Below are positions 24,762 through 33,751 of a stretch of DNA of 64,000 nucleotides, in pieces. The stretch lies in assembly GCA_016712885.1 (NCBI GenBank), contig JADJQF010000004.1, positions 186,001-250,000 on the forward strand, written 5' to 3'. The DNA is from Candidatus Flexicrinis proximus (GTDB lineage: Bacteria > Chloroflexota > Anaerolineae > Aggregatilineales > Phototrophicaceae). The notes beneath the pieces are model-generated. The model saw only the letters and a program-made list of their open reading frames with translations. It was not told the DNA's origin and did no database searches. Every line of letters begins with the position of its first letter. Position 1 is the stretch's first letter. The translations under genes were made by a program, and so were the position numbers.

Positions 24762-25346
24762 TTATCCTCCAAACGTGACTTCGCGCGTGCCGACCGGCGT
24801 GGGGTCGCCCGGCTGGGTAGGCTCGGCAGCCGGCTCCGTCTGGGTTGGTGCGGGGGCGGTGGGTTCACCACTGATGGGCGCGTCCGTGGGCAGCGACGTG
24901 CCTTCTGCCGGAATGGACGGGTCGCCGGCGGTCACCGTTTCACCCGTATAGTCATACGTCCGCACACGCGCCGAGCTGCCGCCGAATATACACTCGTGCA
25001 TCTTGTTTTCGCCATCCGGCCCGGCCAAAACCCTGTACTGGCCGTTGGTCAACCGCCACATTTCCACGTGAATATTGACCTCGCTGCTGCCCAACAGCAG
25101 ATCCCGCGCCGGACGGCCCGGCAGCGTGACCAGATAGGTCTGGCTGAACGAGAACTGCAGCTCGCCACGGTCGACCCCATCGATCGTATAGACCTCGATG
25201 CGGTCCGGTTCCATGAAGACCGCTGCCCGCACCGCGCCGGGCGCGAAACAGATACGGTGGCCGTTGGCGATGACCGGCACGACCAGCGCCGCAGTCACAG
25301 CGCCGATCAGCGCCAACATAAAGATCTGAATCCTGGCAGACCGCAT
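24762..25346 (-). CDS. Secreted RICFAPG-motif protein, paralogue 1
   Basis: 194 residues with a signal-anchor (IFMLALIGAVTAALVVPVIA), one compact domain opening HRICFAPGAVRAAVF and ending MHECIFG, then a Pro/Thr-rich tail. The domain aligns throughout with the C-terminal half of the 25481 protein (RICFAPGQAPAAVY..VFECLFN), including two conserved cysteines that could form a disulfide. I do not recognise a named family. The gene is followed at 2 nt by the PPOX gene. Confidence 0.75.
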   Translation of the reverse strand: MRSARIQIFMLALIGAVTAALVVPVIANGHRICFAPGAVRAAVFMEPDRIEVYTIDGVDRGELQFSFSQTYLVTLPGRPARDLLLGSSEVNIHVEMWRLTNGQYRVLAGPDGENKMHECIFGGSSARVRTYDYTGETVTAGDPSIPAEGTSLPTDAPISGEPTAPAPTQTEPAAEPTQPGDPTPVGTREVTFGG

Positions 25347-25480
25347 GGCACTTGCTCCAAATTAAGCCGTTAGCAATAGTACGCACGGCGGCACGCCGCT
25401 AGATTGCGCGGTTTTGCCCTGAAGGTCCTTGAGCCATGCTTCTGATCAAACCGCCGCGGATGCCGCGTGCTGACTGCCGC

Positions 25481-26152
25481 TCAGCGAACGAGCCATGTAC
25501 GCACGACAGCAGCATCCGTATCAGCAAAGTTGAACAGGCACTCGAAGACTTTGCCCTCTGCATCCGGCCCGACGTTGATCTGAAACCCGCCGTCGGGATT
25601 CTTCATGAATTCGACCCGAATGAGCGTAGTGCTGCGCTCGATGGGCAGCACGCGGGCCGGGAAGGCGGGCAGATCGCGAATTTGCCTTTCGCGCACATCC
25701 ATCACCAGGACGCCTTCGTCGTTTGCGTCAATGGCCCACACTTCCAATCCGCCGCGCGTATAAACCGCCGCCGGGGCTTGTCCCGGCGCGAAGCAAATGC
25801 GTTTGTCGGCCTTTGTCTTTGAATTGCCCTCGCAGCTGATGGTCGTCGAGTCGGAAATCGTCTCGCTGCCGACGGTGATTTCGCCGATGATGGTGAAGTC
25901 TCCCGCGGGAAGATCGAAGGAGAACTTTGCCACGAATCCATTCGGTGACCCAGTCTGTGACGCGACTTCCAAGCCATTGATCCACAGGCGCACGGTAGCG
26001 CTCGCGGCGCCGTCCAGATTGTCTGACTTGAAGCCGACAGTGACCTTGCTGCAGGTGACTTTGAGTTTCTTGAGCTGAATCAACCGCGTATCGGCGGCGG
26101 TGGCTGCCGTCAGCACAAGCAGCAGCACGGCCAGCAGGAACAATCTTTTCAT
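25481..26152 (-). CDS. Secreted RICFAPG-motif protein, paralogue 2
   Basis: 223 residues: signal peptide (LFLLAVLLLVLTAATAADT), an Ig-like beta domain (~25-120, KVTCSKVTVGFKSDNLDG..TISCEG with paired cysteines), then the RICFAPG domain (~125-215) shared with paralogue 1. The domain has the pattern RICFAPG, AAVY, EVWAID and FECLFN. Its function is unknown; export is clear. It lies 18 nt after the membrane protein at 26171 and 134 nt before paralogue 1; that gap shows no further gene. Confidence 0.75.
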   Translation of the reverse strand: MKRLFLLAVLLLVLTAATAADTRLIQLKKLKVTCSKVTVGFKSDNLDGAASATVRLWINGLEVASQTGSPNGFVAKFSFDLPAGDFTIIGEITVGSETISDSTTISCEGNSKTKADKRICFAPGQAPAAVYTRGGLEVWAIDANDEGVLVMDVRERQIRDLPAFPARVLPIERSTTLIRVEFMKNPDGGFQINVGPDAEGKVFECLFNFADTDAAVVRTWLVR

Positions 26153-26170
26153 AACCCCGTCCTGTGTGTC

Positions 26171-27193
26171 TTATAACAGTCGCATCTTCTTGGTATCGGG
26201 CAGGACAAGGACAGCAATCGGCATGCCCGGATCCGGGACGCCCTGCCGCGCCAGGTCATTGCGGTTTTGTGTATCGCTGCCGTTGTGGACTTCGCCATCG
26301 GTCAGGCGGAGGCGGTAATTCAGAGTGACCTTATAATTGCGCGAGCGGTTTTTGCCGCTGCCGGTCGTGACCCATCTGCCATGTGCGCTGACGATCTGTC
26401 CGAGCAGCAGCTGTCCATTCTCGTGGAAATGCTTGGCTTGCCGGGACGAGCGCACCATGAAGAAAAGCAGCAGGAAATCGAACCCGATGGAGATCGGCAG
26501 AATGAATTCCCAGGGCGGCCGATCGCTGCTTGTTGACCGCACACTTTCCTGCGAGTCGGCGAAGAACATGATCCCGACGATGATGGCCGTTATCGCGATC
26601 CCGACGATATAGCCCCAGAATTCGCTGGCGGGGCGGTCTTTTTCCCCAAGCAGGTACTTGATGTTTCCCTTGTTGAGGGTGAACACGCCCGACAGATGTG
26701 GGCCGCGCTGTACCGGACGGCCTGTACCGCCGTCGAGCGCCGTTCCACTTGTATCAGCGGAGTCGGGTATCACGAAATTTGTCAGGCTGGGGGCAGGTGA
26801 GTCGTCGCGGTCTGCCGCAAACGTCCGCCGCGCAAGCTCTTCGCCTCGGCTGAGCGCATCGTTTGCTCTAATCCCCCCAATCCCCGCGTCGCGCAGCGCC
26901 GATGCGGGCGCTTGAATGGGATCAGGCGATTGCGCCGCGTAGGCCGGTTTGTATGCGGGCTCTCGAGTGCCAGCCGGTTCGCCTTCCTGTACCGGGGCCA
27001 TGCCCTGAGAGCGCAGCACATCCAATGCCAGTTGGCGTATTTCAGGGTCAGGGTCGAACTGATAGACCTGCTCAAACAGTGGGAGCGCCGACTCCGGGTT
27101 CAGTTTCATGAACTGCAGCGTAACCTTGCGCAGCCCTGGCGCGCCTTCTGCGAACTTGCGGTATTCCTCCGTCATCTGTTCCTGGTTCATCAT
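26171..27193 (-). CDS. Membrane protein with HEAT-like N-terminus, paralogue 1
   Basis: 340 residues. N-terminal helices (LPLFEQVYQFDPDPEIRQLALDVLRSQG) resemble a HEAT-type repeat. A Pro/Ala-rich linker leads to a conserved motif (GGTGRPVQRGP..VFTLNKGNIKYLLGE), two membrane helices (YIVGIAITAIIVGIMFF and ILPISIGFDFLLLFF) and a C-terminal beta domain like DUF3592 (GQIVSAHGRWV..YKVTLNYRLRL..MPIAVLVLPD). The start ATGATG follows AAGGGGGG that overlaps the previous stop, 6 nt away. It is the second gene of the operon with its paralogue at 27200. Its role is unknown. Confidence 0.75.
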   Translation of the reverse strand: MMNQEQMTEEYRKFAEGAPGLRKVTLQFMKLNPESALPLFEQVYQFDPDPEIRQLALDVLRSQGMAPVQEGEPAGTREPAYKPAYAAQSPDPIQAPASALRDAGIGGIRANDALSRGEELARRTFAADRDDSPAPSLTNFVIPDSADTSGTALDGGTGRPVQRGPHLSGVFTLNKGNIKYLLGEKDRPASEFWGYIVGIAITAIIVGIMFFADSQESVRSTSSDRPPWEFILPISIGFDFLLLFFMVRSSRQAKHFHENGQLLLGQIVSAHGRWVTTGSGKNRSRNYKVTLNYRLRLTDGEVHNGSDTQNRNDLARQGVPDPGMPIAVLVLPDTKKMRLL

Positions 27194-27199
27194 CCCCCC

Positions 27200-28096
27200 T
27201 TACAGCACACGCATATTATCGGCATCAATCACCATCACGGCAATCGGCGAGCCTGGCATTGGCAGCCCCCCGTTGGCGAGATCCCCGCGGGTATGGGTGA
27301 CATTGCCTTCGAATTCGCGGCCATCCTGGATCCTAACCCGGTAGACGATGCTGACGCGGTAGCTCCGGCTTGTCCCACCATCCGAATTGCTGCTGCTGAC
27401 CCACCTCCCATTCGCGGCCATGATTCTTCCGAGATAGAGTTGAGCTACACGCTCAAAGCGCCTGTTGCGCAGGATATTGTAGAACCAGACCGCGTACATG
27501 ATTACCAGGACCAGCGCGAAGATGCCGCCGATCGACAGCAGTATCGTGTCGAGGCTGAACCCGGCCATGTTTTCAACCACGGAGCCAAAACTGCGGAAAC
27601 TGACCAACAGGATAACGAACACAAGAACCAGTATTCCCGTCACCAGCAGGTAGGCCAACGGGTTATGAGTCAGATGGTTGCGCTCCCCGGTCAGGTACTT
27701 CTGATTGCCGCGATATAGCGTGAACACATTTTGATGCTGCGGCCCCCGTTGAACGGGACGCCCCGTGCCGCCGTCGATGGCCGTCATCATCGGCGTGGGC
27801 GCGCTGTCGCCCGCCGACTGAGTGAACGAAAACGACGAGCCACCAAAACTGGCGCTGGCTGGTCCTGCGGGCGGACTGGATATGGGAGTACTTTCAGTCG
27901 GCGGCGTGATCCCCTGTGCGGCTAGCTCGCGCCGCGCGAACTCGCGGAGGTCGGCGTCCGGGTCGAACTGATAAACCTGTAAAAACAGGGTGGCGGCATG
28001 CTTGCCGGCGAATCGCTTGATCATATCGAGTGACTGCCGGCGCGCATCGACGGGCATCTGTGCGAAAACGGAGTAATCGGGTATCTGCATGCTCAT
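27200..28096 (-). CDS. Membrane protein with HEAT-like N-terminus, paralogue 2
   Basis: 298 residues with the same order of parts as the 26171 protein: HEAT-like LFLQVYQFDPDADLREFARREL, linker, GGTGRPVQRGPQHQNVFTLYRGNQKYLTGE, two membrane helices (YLLVTGILVLVFVILLVSF and TILLSIGGIFALVLVIMYAVW) and the DUF3592-like end (GRIMAANGRWV..YRVSIVYRVRIQDG..SPIAVMVIDADNMRVL). It is the promoter-proximal gene of the four-gene run down to 24762. The conserved DPD and GGTGRPVQRGP segments are the best handles for finding relatives. Confidence 0.75.
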   Translation of the reverse strand: MSMQIPDYSVFAQMPVDARRQSLDMIKRFAGKHAATLFLQVYQFDPDADLREFARRELAAQGITPPTESTPISSPPAGPASASFGGSSFSFTQSAGDSAPTPMMTAIDGGTGRPVQRGPQHQNVFTLYRGNQKYLTGERNHLTHNPLAYLLVTGILVLVFVILLVSFRSFGSVVENMAGFSLDTILLSIGGIFALVLVIMYAVWFYNILRNRRFERVAQLYLGRIMAANGRWVSSSNSDGGTSRSYRVSIVYRVRIQDGREFEGNVTHTRGDLANGGLPMPGSPIAVMVIDADNMRVL

Positions 28097-28185
28097 CGAG
28101 TTATCCCTGCCTCTCGTTCAGTTGTGATTGCGCGACTTGCTGTCAGCAGCCCGCCACTGGTTCCCGTGGCCTTCGGACAGTCCCC

Positions 28186-29181
28186 CTAGACGCGGTGGCG
28201 CTCGCCAAGACCGAAATTCGACGTCGCGTAATCGAGCCGTGCGATTTCTTCGGTTGTGAGCATCAGATCGGTCGCGCCGACAACCTCCAGAAGCTGTTCG
28301 ACGGTGCGCGCCCCGATAATCGGCGCTGTGACGGTCTTCTTCGCCAGCAGCCAGGCCAGCGAGATGTGCGAAACCGGCGCGCCGCGCTCATCCGCGATAT
28401 CCTGCACCAGGTCCAGGGCGTCCCAGGCCTGCGGGTTGAGCACCAGCCGGTTAATCAGGCCGCTGTCCCCGCGTGACGTGTCCGCGCTCTTGGGGCTTTC
28501 ACCTCGTTTATATTTCCCGGTCGCAAATCCGGCCGCCAGCGGGCTGTAGGGGATAACGCCGATCCCATGCGTCTCGCACACGTCGGCCAGATCCCGCTCG
28601 AATTCGTCGCGGTGAAACAGCGAATAATGCGGCTGCAGCGTATCGTAGCGCGCATATCCGCCTTTGTCCGATGCCCACAGGCTCTCGACCAGCCGCCACG
28701 CCGGATAGTTCGAGGCGCCGAGGTACAGCACCTTCCCGCTCTGGACCAGATGATCGAATGCGGCCATCGTTTCGTCGATCGGAGTGGTTGCGTCGAATGC
28801 ATGCGCCTGGTACAGGTCGATGTAATCGGTTTGCAGACGCCGCAGGCTGTCCTCGACCGACGCGATAATATGATGCCTGCTCAGGCCTTCGCCGTTAGGG
28901 CCATCCCACATTCTGATCCGGCACTTGGTGGCGATGACGACGCTGCGCCGGTCTTTGCCTTTCAGCCACGAGCCAATGATCTTTTCGGAGTCGCCGCCGG
29001 AATTCCCCGCAATCCAGCGGCTGTAGATGTCCGCCGTATCGAAAAAATTGATCCCGTGCTCGACGGCCGTATCCATGATTGCGTGCGAGGTATTCTCGTC
29101 AGCGCTCCATCCGAAGGTCATCGTACCCAGGCACAACCGGCTTACGGTAAGCCCCGTACGCCCCAATTTCGCGTTCTGCAT
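28186..29181 (-). CDS. Aldo/keto reductase
   Basis: 331 residues, AKR fold. MQNAKLGRTGLTVSRLCLGTMTFGW is the typical opening, the catalytic Asp and Tyr are in NFFDTADIYS, the Lys is in VVIATKCRI and the His in DLYQAHAFD. The C-terminal cofactor segment (LLAKKTVTAPIIGARTVEQL) binds NADPH. It reduces aldehydes or ketones in the cytosol; the substrate is unknown. It is monocistronic, with short (~90 bp) gaps on both sides in which nothing was recognised. Confidence 0.94.
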   Translation of the reverse strand: MQNAKLGRTGLTVSRLCLGTMTFGWSADENTSHAIMDTAVEHGINFFDTADIYSRWIAGNSGGDSEKIIGSWLKGKDRRSVVIATKCRIRMWDGPNGEGLSRHHIIASVEDSLRRLQTDYIDLYQAHAFDATTPIDETMAAFDHLVQSGKVLYLGASNYPAWRLVESLWASDKGGYARYDTLQPHYSLFHRDEFERDLADVCETHGIGVIPYSPLAAGFATGKYKRGESPKSADTSRGDSGLINRLVLNPQAWDALDLVQDIADERGAPVSHISLAWLLAKKTVTAPIIGARTVEQLLEVVGATDLMLTTEEIARLDYATSNFGLGERHRV

Positions 29182-29270
29182 TTCGCGCTCCGTTCATCGC
29201 CGGTGTTTCACGCCATCCCTTCCTGCCAACAGGGATCAGAGAGGAATGGCGTGGTAGCCGGGTCCAGTAT

Positions 29271-31088
29271 TTAGGGGACGCACTGTGCCGCTTCGGTCGG
29301 CGGCTCGTACTCGTCCGAGGTGATAAAGGTCGTAGTGATCGTTCGCTGGGCCTGGGCGATTTGATCCGCTGTGATCGAACTGTCGGCCAGCAGGACGGCG
29401 CAGTGCAGGTCGGAGTCAGCCAGAAGGATACTGTCTCTGATTTCCTGCATGCCTGCCTGATAGGCATACCCGCGGTTAAAGAAGCCGATCGCGCTTGGCT
29501 CGATTTCCAGCGCGTCCGTGAACGAGTCGACTGCATCCGGGTATTGCCCGGCGCTGTGGAGGATGACGCCGCGCCGCAGGAACAGTTCCGCGCTCTCCGG
29601 ATTGTTCTCCAGCGCGAAGTCGATGTCGGCCAGCGCCAGCTCGAACAACCCTAATTGCCGGAAACGGTCGGCGCGCCTGAGGAGGAACTCCTCATCATAG
29701 CCGCCGGCCAGAATACCCTCGTAAATCGTGATTTCTCGCTGAATCGCGGGATTTGCTGCGCTGCCCTCGAGTTCGATCACGGTGTTCAGCACGTTGACCG
29801 CGTTTTCCAGATCGTTGAGCAGGACATAGGTCTCGGCCAGCGCCGTCAGAATACCCGACTCGTCCGGCTCAAGCGCCTGTGCCGTCTCTAAATCGACCCG
29901 CGAGCCTTCGAGATCACCGGTCGAACGGAGTGTAATGCCGCGCCAGTAATAGGCCAGCGGCATGCCGGGATTGAAGCCGATGGCCTCGCCAAATTTCGCC
30001 AGCGCTGTTTCGATCTCTCCCGCTTCGCGTGCCGCCATAGCGTCCTTGAAAGCCTGCTCCGCCGCCTGCAGGTCGTCGCGGCTGAGCGCCACGGAACCTT
30101 CAGCAGAATTGAAGGAGGCCGCGATGCCGCGTACCTGCAGGAGCTGTTCGTCGGTCAGGTCACTCACCGAAAGGATGTCCATAATCCCGACCGTGCCGTC
30201 GTTGAAGCGCACCAGCACCATCGTCTGCATGAACTGTCCTGTGGGCGCGGAGGCGATCACCGCCTCGCGGCCGCCCACGTCGAGCGCTTCGAAGCTGGCG
30301 GGATCAATATCGGAAGTTCCCACCGCGAATCCGATGATTTCCTCCATCGCTTCGCCTGCGGGCAGCCCAACCAGAGTAGGATCGACCATCGTAATCAGAA
30401 TCACGTTGGCGATGCCGATCTGGACGGGGTCGCCGTTCGACGTATCGATCACGAACTCCTGCGGAAACCGGAACGAAACGCCAGAGTCATAGGCATAAGG
30501 CTCTGAGAACCCCTCTGTAAGCTGGCGTTCCGCCTCTGCGATAGCCTCGGCCGGGTCCAGTGGTTTCTGGTCGAAAGAGTTGGCAATGGCAAGAATGATC
30601 TGACGTTCTTCGCTGGTAAATGCCGCGACAGAGCGTATGTTCATCGCACCGACAAACGTGTTTGTGAAGCGCATGACCAGCATGGTCTGGACGTTATTGC
30701 TCGAATTTGTGAAGTCGAACGCGACGATCTCTCGCCCATCCAGCAGCGTGAACTCCGAGGTCGCTTCTGCGCTGCGCTCGCCCTCGAAACCGATGAGTCC
30801 AAGCAGGTAATCCAGCACCGACAGCAGCGGCGCATTTGCCGTGTCTTCCGGCGTCACGCCGATGACCGCCGGCTCGACCATTTCGATGACTATGGCGTTA
30901 TTGTTGAAGGACACCTTTGGAAGACTGCCGCTGCTATCCAGCACCCATCCTTCGGGAACGCCGAACTCGACGCCGGTATCTGTGCGGTATGTAAGGTTGC
31001 CTGTGCTGACAAGCGGCCCTTGGGCCAGACTAAGTGATGTTCCGAAAATGAAAGCTGCAACGAAGACAAAACGGACCAGACGAATCAT
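29271..31088 (-). CDS. Secreted protein with duplicated N-terminal domain and TPR repeats
   Basis: 605 residues from the ATG at 31088, which follows AGAGAGG and opens with a signal peptide (FVFVAAFIFGTSLSLAQG). Two copies of a ~130-residue domain follow: YRTDTGVEFGVPEGWVLD..VIEMVEPAVIG..TMLVMRFTNTFVGAMNIRSV, and YAYDSGVSFRFPQEFVID..LITMVDPTLVG..TMVLVRFNDGTVGIMDILSV. These look like PsbP/DUF1795-type sandwich folds. The C-terminal third is TPR (FNPGMPLAYYWRGITLRSTGDLEGSRVDLETAQAL and others). It is probably an extracytoplasmic scaffold. No partner can be inferred from the neighbours. Confidence 0.82.
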   Translation of the reverse strand: MIRLVRFVFVAAFIFGTSLSLAQGPLVSTGNLTYRTDTGVEFGVPEGWVLDSSGSLPKVSFNNNAIVIEMVEPAVIGVTPEDTANAPLLSVLDYLLGLIGFEGERSAEATSEFTLLDGREIVAFDFTNSSNNVQTMLVMRFTNTFVGAMNIRSVAAFTSEERQIILAIANSFDQKPLDPAEAIAEAERQLTEGFSEPYAYDSGVSFRFPQEFVIDTSNGDPVQIGIANVILITMVDPTLVGLPAGEAMEEIIGFAVGTSDIDPASFEALDVGGREAVIASAPTGQFMQTMVLVRFNDGTVGIMDILSVSDLTDEQLLQVRGIAASFNSAEGSVALSRDDLQAAEQAFKDAMAAREAGEIETALAKFGEAIGFNPGMPLAYYWRGITLRSTGDLEGSRVDLETAQALEPDESGILTALAETYVLLNDLENAVNVLNTVIELEGSAANPAIQREITIYEGILAGGYDEEFLLRRADRFRQLGLFELALADIDFALENNPESAELFLRRGVILHSAGQYPDAVDSFTDALEIEPSAIGFFNRGYAYQAGMQEIRDSILLADSDLHCAVLLADSSITADQIAQAQRTITTTFITSDEYEPPTEAAQCVP

Positions 31089-31199
31089 GAAATGACCTCT
31101 CTGCGGTGAGGAGATACCGGACACTCCAGACACTATAACTCAGAACGAAATTCTCTACTTGAGAATTGCGCCGCCGGCCGCAAAGCCGGGAGGATCGAA

Positions 31200-32312
31200 T
31201 TAACCCGGTCCTGCCAGTTCGAGGCGGTTCAGGCGGCTGGTATTAAGTGCGCAGGGTGCGCCTCCACCAAGCCCTTCGCCACCGTATGATCGTGTGAAGA
31301 CGAATCCACTGCTGTCTGGCAGCCAGCTCACGCTTACGAGCGATAGCTTCCCGCTCTTCGGAAAGTCGTAGTCGCTGAGGCTGCGGCCGTCGTTGACGCA
31401 GACCTCCGCCTTTTTCCTCCCTTCGTTCAGCGGAAACTCCTCGCCCGTACTACCATCCGCGAGACTGGTGAGGGTCAGCGCCGCGTATTCGCCATCTGTC
31501 GAACCGACGTGCCCGACCGAGTAGAGTCCGTCCGGGCTGATCCACATGAACGGCGAAGCCACGGTAAGGCCGTCGCCAGTAGGCGAGCCGTCTGGCAGGC
31601 TGTAAGTGGTCAGGATCGAGTTGTAATCGGAGTAGTCCTCGGGGTTTATCAGCTGCGCGACATAGAGGGTGCGGCTGTCCGGCGCGAACGCCGGAAACAT
31701 ACTGTATTCCTCGGAGTCGGCAGTGACGTTGAACAATTCCGTCCCGGTCGCGAGGTCGAGCACGTGCAGCGCCGTCGTGCCGAATGCGACGGCCAGTGAA
31801 TGGTCGGCGTTGTAGACAGTAGCCTCAGGATAGTCGCTGTAACGCGTAAGCAGGCCGTTGAGGGTATCTTCATCCACTGTCGCAGTGGGATTTGCGCCGG
31901 TCTCCTCGCCGACATCAATCAGCAGCCGTCTGGCCTCGTAGGTTTCTTCGTCGCTGTAGATGATGCTGATCCGTCCGTCGGGCAGGAAGGCCATCGGATT
32001 CGTATTACCGTCAATATAGCTGGAGCGTGGTATGGCTGAGACTTCGGCGGCGAAAGCATCCTCCGCGTTCAGCGGCTCACCGTCCTCGACACTGAAAGCC
32101 CTCAGCGTATTTACCCGGGTGAAACAGCCTTGTATCAACACCCAAAGCACCTTCCCATCTGGCGAAAGCACCTGGGCGGCCGGGCAATCGAAGCCAATTT
32201 CATATTCCGTGTTTGCGGTGATGACAGGCGCGCTGGACTGGGCGAAAGCCGCGAATGAGGCGAGCACGAGCAGGAACACGACTGTAATCAAACGGCCGGG
32301 AGTTTTCGACAT
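31200..32312 (-). CDS. Secreted WD40-like beta-propeller protein
   Basis: 370 residues from the ATG at 32312 (AGGGG 8 nt upstream), which puts a signal peptide at the N-terminus (LITVVFLLVLASFAAFAQ). The repeats contain DGKVLWVLIQGCF, PDGRISIIYSDE, LHVLDLATGTELFNVTAD and APDSRTLYVAQLIN, typical of a YVTN/WD40-like propeller, and one late Cys pair. No active site is visible. It may bind ligands outside the cell. It is monocistronic. Confidence 0.8.
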   Translation of the reverse strand: MSKTPGRLITVVFLLVLASFAAFAQSSAPVITANTEYEIGFDCPAAQVLSPDGKVLWVLIQGCFTRVNTLRAFSVEDGEPLNAEDAFAAEVSAIPRSSYIDGNTNPMAFLPDGRISIIYSDEETYEARRLLIDVGEETGANPTATVDEDTLNGLLTRYSDYPEATVYNADHSLAVAFGTTALHVLDLATGTELFNVTADSEEYSMFPAFAPDSRTLYVAQLINPEDYSDYNSILTTYSLPDGSPTGDGLTVASPFMWISPDGLYSVGHVGSTDGEYAALTLTSLADGSTGEEFPLNEGRKKAEVCVNDGRSLSDYDFPKSGKLSLVSVSWLPDSSGFVFTRSYGGEGLGGGAPCALNTSRLNRLELAGPG

Positions 32313-32409
32313 GAACAATCCCCTAACGGATAGAGATGCGCGGAATTGCAGCAACCCATCCACTATACAATGGCCTGTCTTTTCGCGCCGACGGGTCTGA
32401 GCATAAAAC

Positions 32410-32440
32410 AAGATGCCCCGGATCGCGGGGCATCTTCCTG
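32410..32440 (-). terminator. Terminator of the DAHP synthase gene
   Basis: An 11-bp stem AAGATGCCCCG / CGGGGCATCTT with a 5-nt loop; on the minus strand the stem is followed by GTTTTATG. It lies 30 nt after the gene's stop. Confidence 0.8.
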
Positions 32441-32469
32441 CAAATTGTGTTTTGATTGTCAGGACGGAG

Positions 32470-33555
32470 TTAATCCCCGCTGATGACCTTGAGTTCGCCG
32501 AGCGAGTCCATCAGATGATTGAACTGGTGGATATACAACTGCTGCTTGCTGTCGCTCATCGCGACCGGCGGGTTCGGATGCACCTCGACCATCAAGCCGT
32601 CAGCGCCGACGGCCTTAGCCGCACGTGCCATCGGCACAGCGATATCGCGCCGGCCGGCCGAGTGCGAAATGTCGATGATGACCGGCAGGTGGGTCTCCAG
32701 CTTGAGTGCCGCGACTGCCCCAATGTCCAGTGTTGCGCGGGTCCACTTTTCAAACGTGCGGATGCCGCGTTCGATCAGGATCACGTTCGGGTTGCCGCTG
32801 GCCACGATGTATTCCGCCGCATACAGGAATTCTTCCATCGTTGCACCGTAGCTGTGCTTGAGGATGATCGGCTTGCTCTGCTGGCCCAGCGCCTTGAGCA
32901 GGTAGGCGTTCTGCATGTTGCGGGCGCCGACCCAGAAGACGTCGATGTAATCGCTCATCATCTGAAGCTGGCTCTTGTCCATGATCTCCGACACGATGAA
33001 CTGGCCGTACTTGTCGGCGACCCGCCTCGCGATCTTCAGGCCTTCCTCGCCCATCCCTTGGAACTCATACGGCGAGGTGCGCGGCTTATAAGCCATGCCG
33101 CGCAGGAATTTGACCCCGCGAGCGGCCAGCGCTGCCGCCGTCTCATCCATCTGCTCGTAGCTCTCGATCGCGCAAGGCCCGGCGATAATCGCGAAATTAT
33201 CGCCGCCGATCTGCGTCACGCCGTCGGACATCGTAATGACCGTGCGCTCGCCCGGCCCCTTGCGCTGGACCTTGATCTTGGCCTTGGTCTGCGCTTCTTC
33301 GAAGGCCAGCGAGGCGCGGAAGATTTCCTTGAACAGCGCCTTGATTGTGTCGTTGCTGAACGGACCCTGGTTTGCCATCTCCAGTGCCTGCAGCATCTCG
33401 CCTTCGCGCACCGGGTCATAAAATGGATTGCCGAGATTGCTGTTCACCTTGCCGATTTCGCTGACGACGCGGGCGCGCTGGTTCAGCAGCTCCAGCAGTT
33501 GTAAGTTGATAACGTCAACTTTCCCGCGTAATTCCTTCAGAAGGTCTTGGGACAT
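32470..33555 (-). CDS. Bifunctional chorismate mutase / 3-deoxy-7-phosphoheptulonate synthase
   Basis: 361 residues. Residues 1-90 are an AroQ-type chorismate mutase helix bundle (LRGKVDVINLQLLELLNQRARVVSEIGKVN, YDPVREGEML). Residues ~105-355 are a type I-beta DAHP synthase: FAIIAGPCAIESYEQM, FLRGMAYKPRTSPYEFQG, VGARNMQNAYLLKALG, PIILKHSYGATMEEFLYA and IIDISHSAGRRDIAVPMA. The enzyme joins PEP and erythrose 4-phosphate, the entry to the shikimate pathway. The fused mutase often gives feedback control by prephenate or chorismate. A promoter and terminator flank this single gene. Confidence 0.96.
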   Translation of the reverse strand: MSQDLLKELRGKVDVINLQLLELLNQRARVVSEIGKVNSNLGNPFYDPVREGEMLQALEMANQGPFSNDTIKALFKEIFRASLAFEEAQTKAKIKVQRKGPGERTVITMSDGVTQIGGDNFAIIAGPCAIESYEQMDETAAALAARGVKFLRGMAYKPRTSPYEFQGMGEEGLKIARRVADKYGQFIVSEIMDKSQLQMMSDYIDVFWVGARNMQNAYLLKALGQQSKPIILKHSYGATMEEFLYAAEYIVASGNPNVILIERGIRTFEKWTRATLDIGAVAALKLETHLPVIIDISHSAGRRDIAVPMARAAKAVGADGLMVEVHPNPPVAMSDSKQQLYIHQFNHLMDSLGELKVISGD

Positions 33556-33597
33556 TGCATGCTATTCCTATGTGCGGATTTGCCCGATGGTCGTCGA

Positions 33598-33625
33598 ATT
33601 ATAGCGCCGCCCAAAAACCCGGCAA
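33598..33625 (-). promoter_or_regulatory. Promoter of the DAHP synthase gene
   Basis: On the minus strand TTGCCG (33625-33620) and a perfect TATAAT (33603-33598) are 16 nt apart, with the -10 some 43 nt before the ATG. Confidence 0.6.
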
Positions 33626-33751
33626 CGGATTCTGTACAACCTGACCGATAACAATCGTATATTGGAACATCAGTGAGGCGGCAATCGTCCTTTATGCATT
33701 GCCGGAATCGACTTGCTTTCGTCCATACCTGCAGCTGGATCGAGGTTCGCA

